Shown: positions 59,340 to 64,000 of the stretch, in pieces
How the letters are laid out: the number at the start of each line of letters is the position of its first letter
Numbering within the stretch: the first letter of the stretch is position 1
Origin: Aristolochia californica
Taxonomy: Eukaryota > Streptophyta > Magnoliopsida > Piperales > Aristolochiaceae
NCBI GenBank assembly: GCA_029961685.1
Contig: JARWKL010000010.1
Span: 2,418,001-2,482,000 of the forward strand
Direction: 5' to 3'
DNA length: 64,000 nt
Position numbers and translations under genes: made by a program
Notes under the pieces: model-generated
Database searches by the model: none
Seen by the model: the letters and a program-made list of their open reading frames with translations, nothing else
Told to the model about the DNA's origin: nothing

Positions 59340-60620
59340 GTGCGAGATCATAAAATTAAAAAAAATAAAAATTTCCTTAAACTCTCCTTCATCGTAGCTC
59401 TTAAAAAAATTAAAAATACATTTTATAGAAATAAGTTTCTATGAACTATTAGTGTCTCATGTTTTTTTTAAACATTTTTCTAATTGAAATTTTTTATTAA
59501 AAATCATATAATTTTCTAAGTAAGATTTTCCTACCAAGATGGGGTAGAAAATTGTATAGAAAATTTTTGAATAAGTATTTAACAGTAGATGCTATAATAC
59601 TTTTAGTGTGAAGCAATTTTCATTGCAATTTTGTGTTTGACATTTTATTTGATTAAAAATTTATTGATAAGTATAATAATATATTAAATTGATTATTAAT
59701 TTTTATTTATTTTCCTTAGAAGAGGCAATAAAAGGTCCATTTAAATTTCCTAAGAAAAATTTAAAAGATTTATTGTGATTTTCTAATAAGTTACTAATAG
59801 TAATAAGATTTTATTTAAATATTTTTTTGGGAATATGTATCACAGGAAAATATTTCTAGTTTTTCCTACAATATAAATTTACATCTAGAGGCACTAAGGA
59901 GGCCATAGTAAATTTATGGTCATATTCAAAAATACAAAACAAGCTAGACAAAAATTGGAGTAAAAAAGATTAATATTGGTGCATTTTAATCCATTATTGA
60001 AATTCAATCCTAAACCTCCCATATCATTTTTTTTTAAAATGTATATATAATTTTATATATAATTTATTTGAAGCCACCCCTAGTGCGAGATCATAAATAA
60101 GGGGAAAAAAAAACTCTTTGTCCCTTCCTCATGGCTCTTGAAAAAATTGAAAAGATATTTTAGTAGAAATACGACGTTTCTAGAGACTATTAGTGGTTTT
60201 TTCAATAAATATTGAAAAGACATTTTTAGTAGAAATATAGGGACCATTAGTGCCTCATGTTTTTTGAAAATAATTTTCTAATTATTAATTCTTGTTAAAA
60301 AATCATATAATTTTCTATGTAAGATTTTCTTGCCTAGATGGGCTAGAAAACCGTATAGAAAAATTTTGAATAAGTATTTGACAGTTGATGATATAATACT
60401 TTTAGCATGAGACAATTTTCATAGCAATTTTGTGTTTGACATTTTATTTGATTAAAAAATTATCGATAAGTATAGTAATATATTAGATTAATTATTAATT
60501 ATTATTTATTTCCTTAGAAAAGGCAATAAGAGGTCCATTTAACTTTCCTAAGAAAAAATTAAAATATTTCTTGTAATTTTCTAGTAAGTCTCTAATAGTA
60601 ATAGAATTTTATTTAAAAGA
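59340..60620. repeat. Two tandem copies of an AT-rich module in the hAT-like element
   Basis: GTGCGAGATCATAAA starts both copies, at 59340 and 60083 (743-bp offset, drifting to about 800 through indels). Shared blocks are those listed for the copy at 36.5-36.9 kb. The first copy ends in GCCACCCCTA (60073-60082), identical to the element's right terminus, which suggests nested or duplicated element ends. Confidence 0.75.
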
Positions 60621-60728
60621 TTTATAGTTTTTATTTAGGTGATTGTAAATTGATAGTGATATTTCATTTAATTTTGTTGTGTTTGATTATTGTTTGAAGT
60701 TTATTCATAATGTTATGCAATATATGAA

Positions 60729-61015
60729 GTGTTTAGACTATTTTATGGAGTGTATAGAGTGTATAAACAATTTCATAGAATGTATAAACAATTTTATGGA
60801 GTGTATAAACAATTTCATAAAGTTTTTATGGAATGTATAGACAATTTAATGGAGTGTTTATGCAGGTGTTATGTATATAGATTATGCCGAATTTTATATA
60901 AGTATTATATACATAAATTATGCTCAATTTTAAGTAGTGGTCATGCCCAATCTTATATATGTATTATATATATATCGGTTATGCCCAATTTTATGTAGAG
61001 GTCATGCCCAATGTT
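60729..61015. repeat. Short-period tandem arrays (21 bp and related)
   Basis: GGAGTGTATAAACAATTTCAT-type 21-bp units repeat several times from about 60735 to 60865. They pass into a second array with GGTTATGCCCAATTTTAT and ATATACATAAATTATG words. The array yields a spurious 89-codon frame. Confidence 0.75.
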
Positions 61016-61256
61016 ATGTAAAATATATGCATAATTTTGTATACAATTTATTTTATATAGATTTTTTGAAAAGTTTTAAATGTATGTTGAAGCTCGAGCT
61101 CGGTTAAAATTTTTGGGCTCGAGCTCGATAACTATTTTAGGCTTGAGATGAGGTTCGGCTTGAAGCTCGGCTCGAAATATTTAAATCAAGCTCAACTCGA
61201 ACATAGGCAATTTGGGGCTTGGCTCGGTTCGGCTTAATGCCACCCCTATTTGTGTC

Positions 61257-61690
61257 TTTCTATTGGATTATTGGATTGTGATTGTGCTTGCAAGCTTCTT
61301 ATATCAATGAGGAAGTTAAGATTTAATAGAGAAGTATTTGTTAGACCAATGGTAAAATCATATTGGTTTATTATTTTGATGTTTACAAAATGGGTAATTA
61401 AAAAACGTGTTACTAGCGGTGTTATTAGTATATGTTAGATGTATGTTTTTCAACACAAATTTTGGTAATCTATGGCAAAAGTTCAAGACAAGATGATGAT
61501 CAATTAAGTTGCTACCTCAACACCCGAAAAAAGAACCCATTGAAGATTGTTGTTATTAAAAAGTAAATCTCGAGAACTCTAGCCATGTAAGGGAATAGAC
61601 GGGCAAACTTCATTTTTTCTATAATCATGTTTTCAAATCTCATTTCAATGTTTTCGAACTTTTAAACCAACATTTTTTTGTTGCCTTAGT
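61257..61690. other. AT-rich spacer, no gene seen
   Basis: No domain or repeat recognised. A 62-codon frame at 61250-61438 overlaps the element border and is chance. Confidence 0.4.
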
Positions 61691-61744
61691 TATGCTTTGA
61701 ACCTAATGATATACAATGTTAAACAACATGATCACTCATACCTT

Positions 61745-61930
61745 GGTAACTATTTGGTATATAACCAAAGTCCCACATTGGTTAGAAGTGGAAACGATCT
61801 TGGATATAAAAGTGTTGTGGAGACTATCTCTATTGGTATGAGGCTTTTTTGGGGTAAAACCCAAGAGCAAATCCACGAGGGTTTAAGCCCAAATAGACAA
61901 TATCATACCAACTTTAGTAGAGATAGGTTG
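61745..61930. repeat. Probable dispersed plant repeat (AGTCCCACATTGG type)
   Basis: AAAGTCCCACATTGGTTAGA, GGTATGAGGCTTTTTTGGGG and AAACCCAAGAGCAAATCCAC with GAGGGTTTAAGCCCAAA are a word order I recognise from abundant dispersed sequences in many plant genomes, often LTR- or MITE-associated. I could not find ends or a target duplication. Confidence 0.4.
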
Positions 61931-62059
61931 TATCATAGTCTTTACCGTAACAACTATCGATATCGGCTAAAACCATCTATATAAATATTGATGGAGCAAC
62001 CATTGTTGGGATGATCAATCAAATTATATCTAGATAGACATATTTATAAAACACGATCA

Positions 62060-63073
62060 CGATGCCAAAGCCAGAGCACCATTGGCGCTTTCGTTCTCCT
62101 CTCTGCGTCTCTTGAGTTTCTTTCTGTAAGTTTTCGCCGACGGCTCAGACTGGTGTCCGATCACGAGAGGAGACAGGTTTCAGAGCATTCTGGGTGGACA
62201 AAGTTGTATCAAATACCGCTTACAACGTCATTGAAGGAGAAAGAGAAGAATCGTAAGGAGGAGATGCTTCACCGCCGCCCTGTGGATGTAGAAGAAAGAG
62301 GAGGAAAGAGGCTTTCACAAGCCTTCTGTGACATCTCTCACCTCGCATCTCAACCGTTCGATCAATTAATCTTTAAAACCAACACGGGCCCACATGATGT
62401 CCCTAACGGTAACCAAAACAAAAGTCTCCTTTCTCGGCATTCCCTGACCTCCGGACTCGAGTCAAAACTAACCCTAGTTAAAACTCCTCCGGTTAACTTA
62501 ACCCGAGGCTCCTACTCACCTATCTTCTCCAACGCAGTCCTATAAGACTCCCTCTCCTTCCACCACTCCGAATTTTCATCCTTGGCGATTTCGATTTCGA
62601 TTTCGATTTCGATTCTTCTGTGTTTTCTGACTTGTCGGGATCCGGTGAAGGAAAAAAGCTCACTGCCCGAGCTCTTCTTTCTTCTTTAGGTAATTTTCCG
62701 CTATAGGCCGGGTTTCTTTTCGCTTCGTGATTGGTTTCTGTTGAGCTATTTAGAATTTTTTTTATTAAGGGCAGATCTAGGGTTCAATGGGTTCTTTTAT
62801 ATTTTAGAATTTATTTCTTGTTTTAGGGTTTCGTGTGGGTTTCTGTCGCTTATAGTGGTTCTAAGGGGGGGCTGAGATTGAGTTAGTTTTCTTGATTCAG
62901 GTGAGGGATTAATAGTGTGGTTTCTTATTATTATTATTTTTTTCTGCTGCAGAATACTGCTGTGTGTCTTCTTGGTTTCGAAAACGGAGCTTGTGAAAGG
63001 AAAGATCACCGCGACTAGGGTTGCGTCGGGTGATCGTTTGGAGTTTGGGAGCTTTCGTCACTCGAAGGCGAAT
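62060..63073 (+). promoter_or_regulatory. Promoter and spliced 5' leader of the WNK gene
   Basis: Composition changes to a gene-like level. A leader exon probably ends at CTTTAG|GTAATTTTCC (about 62688) and the leader intron ends at TTTTTTTCTGCTGCAG (62953). A (GATTTC)n run lies at 62585-62613 in the leader. Frames at 62153-62545 show no domain and are read as upstream sequence. Confidence 0.5.
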
Positions 63074-64000
63074 ATGCGCTGCCTGAGTGCGGATTTATCG
63101 GACAAAGACGGCGAGCCGTTCGTGGAAGTAGACCCGACCGGCCGTTATGGCCGGTACGGCGAGCTGCTCGGCGCTGGAGCGGTGAAGAAGGTGTACCGCG
63201 GGTTTGATCAGGAGGAGGGTATCGAGGTGGCGTGGAACCAGGTGAAACTACGCAACTTCAGTGACGACCGCACGGTTATCGATCGTCTCTTCTCCGAGGT
63301 GCGGCTGCTGCGAAAGTTGAAGCACCCCAACATCATTCACCTCTACAATGTCTGGACCGATGATGAGCACAACACGCTCAACTTCATAACCGAGGTTTGC
63401 ACCTCTGGTAACCTGCGCGAGTACCGGAAGAAGCATCGTCACGTATCGGTCAAGGCGCTCAAGAAGTGGTCCCGTCAGATCCTCAAGGGGCTCGAGTACC
63501 TCCATAACCACGAGCCCTGCATCATTCACAGGGATCTCAACTGCAGCAATGTCTTCATCAACGGCAATGTGGGTCAGGTATGTGTATATATATATTCCAC
63601 ACCCTACACAATTCTACTGCTATTTTGTTGTTTTTATTGCTTCTGGGTTCTGGTATCTAATGGGTGTTACGAACGACGACGGGGTTCGGATCCGTCAGGG
63701 TACTTTGATCGATTAGCTCGTTTGAGAATTGCGACCGAACCCTCGATCTGAGCCGTGGCATGTTATTTGATGTCAGGTGAAGATAGGCGACCTAGGACTG
63801 GCGGCGGCGGTGGGGAGGAGCCACGCGGCGCATTCGATCCTAGGTACCCCGGAATTCATGGCGCCCGAACTGTACGAGGAGGACTACACGGAGCTGGTAG
63901 ACATCTACTCATTCGGGATGTGCGTGCTGGAGATGGTCACGCTGGAGATACCCTACAGCGAATGCGACAGCGTGGCTAAAATCTACCGGAAGGTGACGTC
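63074..64000 (+). CDS. WNK11: WNK (with-no-lysine) protein kinase, WNK11-like, 5' part
   Basis: The gene is cut by the window end. Exon 1 (63074-63577) and exon 2 (63777 onward) give at least 242 residues. From residue about 16, [20 protein letters not shown] leads into the kinase domain. The glycine loop is [11 protein letters not shown] and the VAxK position is Asn (EVAWNQVKL), the hallmark of WNK kinases, whose catalytic lysine lies in the glycine loop. Then come HRDLNCSN (usual WNK form HRDLKCDN; the N/S variant is what I recall for the WNK11 subgroup), GDLGLA in place of DFG, and [11 protein letters not shown]. Plant WNKs phosphorylate targets in ion homeostasis, flowering time and circadian output. 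The ATG chosen precedes [20 protein letters not shown]; the longer frame upstream runs back into a leader intron. It is GC-rich compared with its surroundings. Confidence 0.9.

Larger units (their letters stand above)
58708..61256. mobile_element. Non-autonomous hAT-like DNA transposon with perfect 8-bp TSD
   Basis: The element spans 58716-61248 (2533 bp). It starts TAGGGGTGGC and ends with the exact inverse GCCACCCCTA. It is flanked by an exact 8-bp duplication TTTGTGTC at 58708-58715 and 61249-61256. An 8-bp duplication and short TIRs beginning TA/CAGGGG are typical of the hAT superfamily. Subterminal regions are rich in CTCGAGCTCGG/CGGCTCG-type words in both orientations, as in hAT transposase-binding regions. 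No transposase motif was found, so it would need an enzyme in trans. The inside contains a G tract, a GC-rich block with a 120-bp tandem duplication, two AT-rich modules and a 21-bp-based array. Confidence 0.85.

Noticed and set aside
60729..60998. 89-codon frame with a repeating Phe/Tyr/Cys-rich pattern
   Set aside because: Produced by 21-bp tandem repeats, a multiple of three, so the frame stays open without being coding.
62153..62545. 130-codon plus-strand frame before the WNK gene
   Set aside because: No domain; probably promoter or leader of the WNK gene.

Overview
The window looks like nuclear DNA of a flowering plant, probably a non-grass and probably woody eudicot-like species. Its genes have short GT-AG introns, a low-GC intergenic background and plant-only families: TORNADO1, WAT1-type EamA transporters, NPH3/BTB, PLS-type PPR and WNK kinase. 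Copia and hAT elements fill much of the rest. I cannot name the species. No operon, prokaryotic or organellar block was seen.

Layout, left to right. 1-4 kb holds little apart from a decayed MAP65-like pseudogene (about 1.66-2.30 kb). 5.1-6.4 kb (+) is a single-exon C2-domain gene. 7.2-12.0 kb (-) is a complete three-exon TORNADO1 (LRR-Roc-COR) gene whose exons join in frame to 1376 codons. 13-24.3 kb is a nest of Copia elements: an LTR with gag remnant (-), a second, longer LTR with a 226-bp tandem duplication and decayed gag (-), an opposite-facing copy of the first LTR, and inside that copy a nearly full-length Ale/Retrofit-type element with 169-bp LTRs. 24.7-30.3 kb (-) carries two tandem WAT1-related transporter genes whose five internal exons have identical lengths. 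30.3-39 kb is repeat-rich: a long LTR (about 32.9-34.1 kb), a dispersed AT-rich module (36.5-36.9 kb) and a palindromic cluster of a tRNA-like repeat (37.3-38.0 kb). 39.0-41.2 kb (-) is a two-RRM, glycine-rich hnRNP gene. 42-48.4 kb is LTR debris. 48.5-49.8 kb (+) is a PPR gene with a 127-bp tandem duplication over its 3' end. An LRR fragment (50.06-50.3 kb, -) and a thymidine kinase pseudogene (51.4-53.8 kb, +) follow. 54.4-57.2 kb (-) is a four-exon BTB-NPH3 gene. 58.7-61.25 kb is a complete non-autonomous hAT-like element with a perfect 8-bp target duplication. 63.07 kb to the window end (+) is the 5' part of a WNK11-like kinase gene.

The host genes do not form a pathway or cluster. The only local relationship is the tandem duplication of the WAT1-like genes. 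I found no convincing undescribed biological system. The most distinctive structures are the hAT-like element with its repeated internal modules, the palindromic tRNA-like cluster, and homopolymer G tracts of 37 and 23 bases inside mobile DNA. Exon joins were derived by eye from splice dinucleotides and reading frame and have no transcript support. Family names rest on motif recognition, not on a search.
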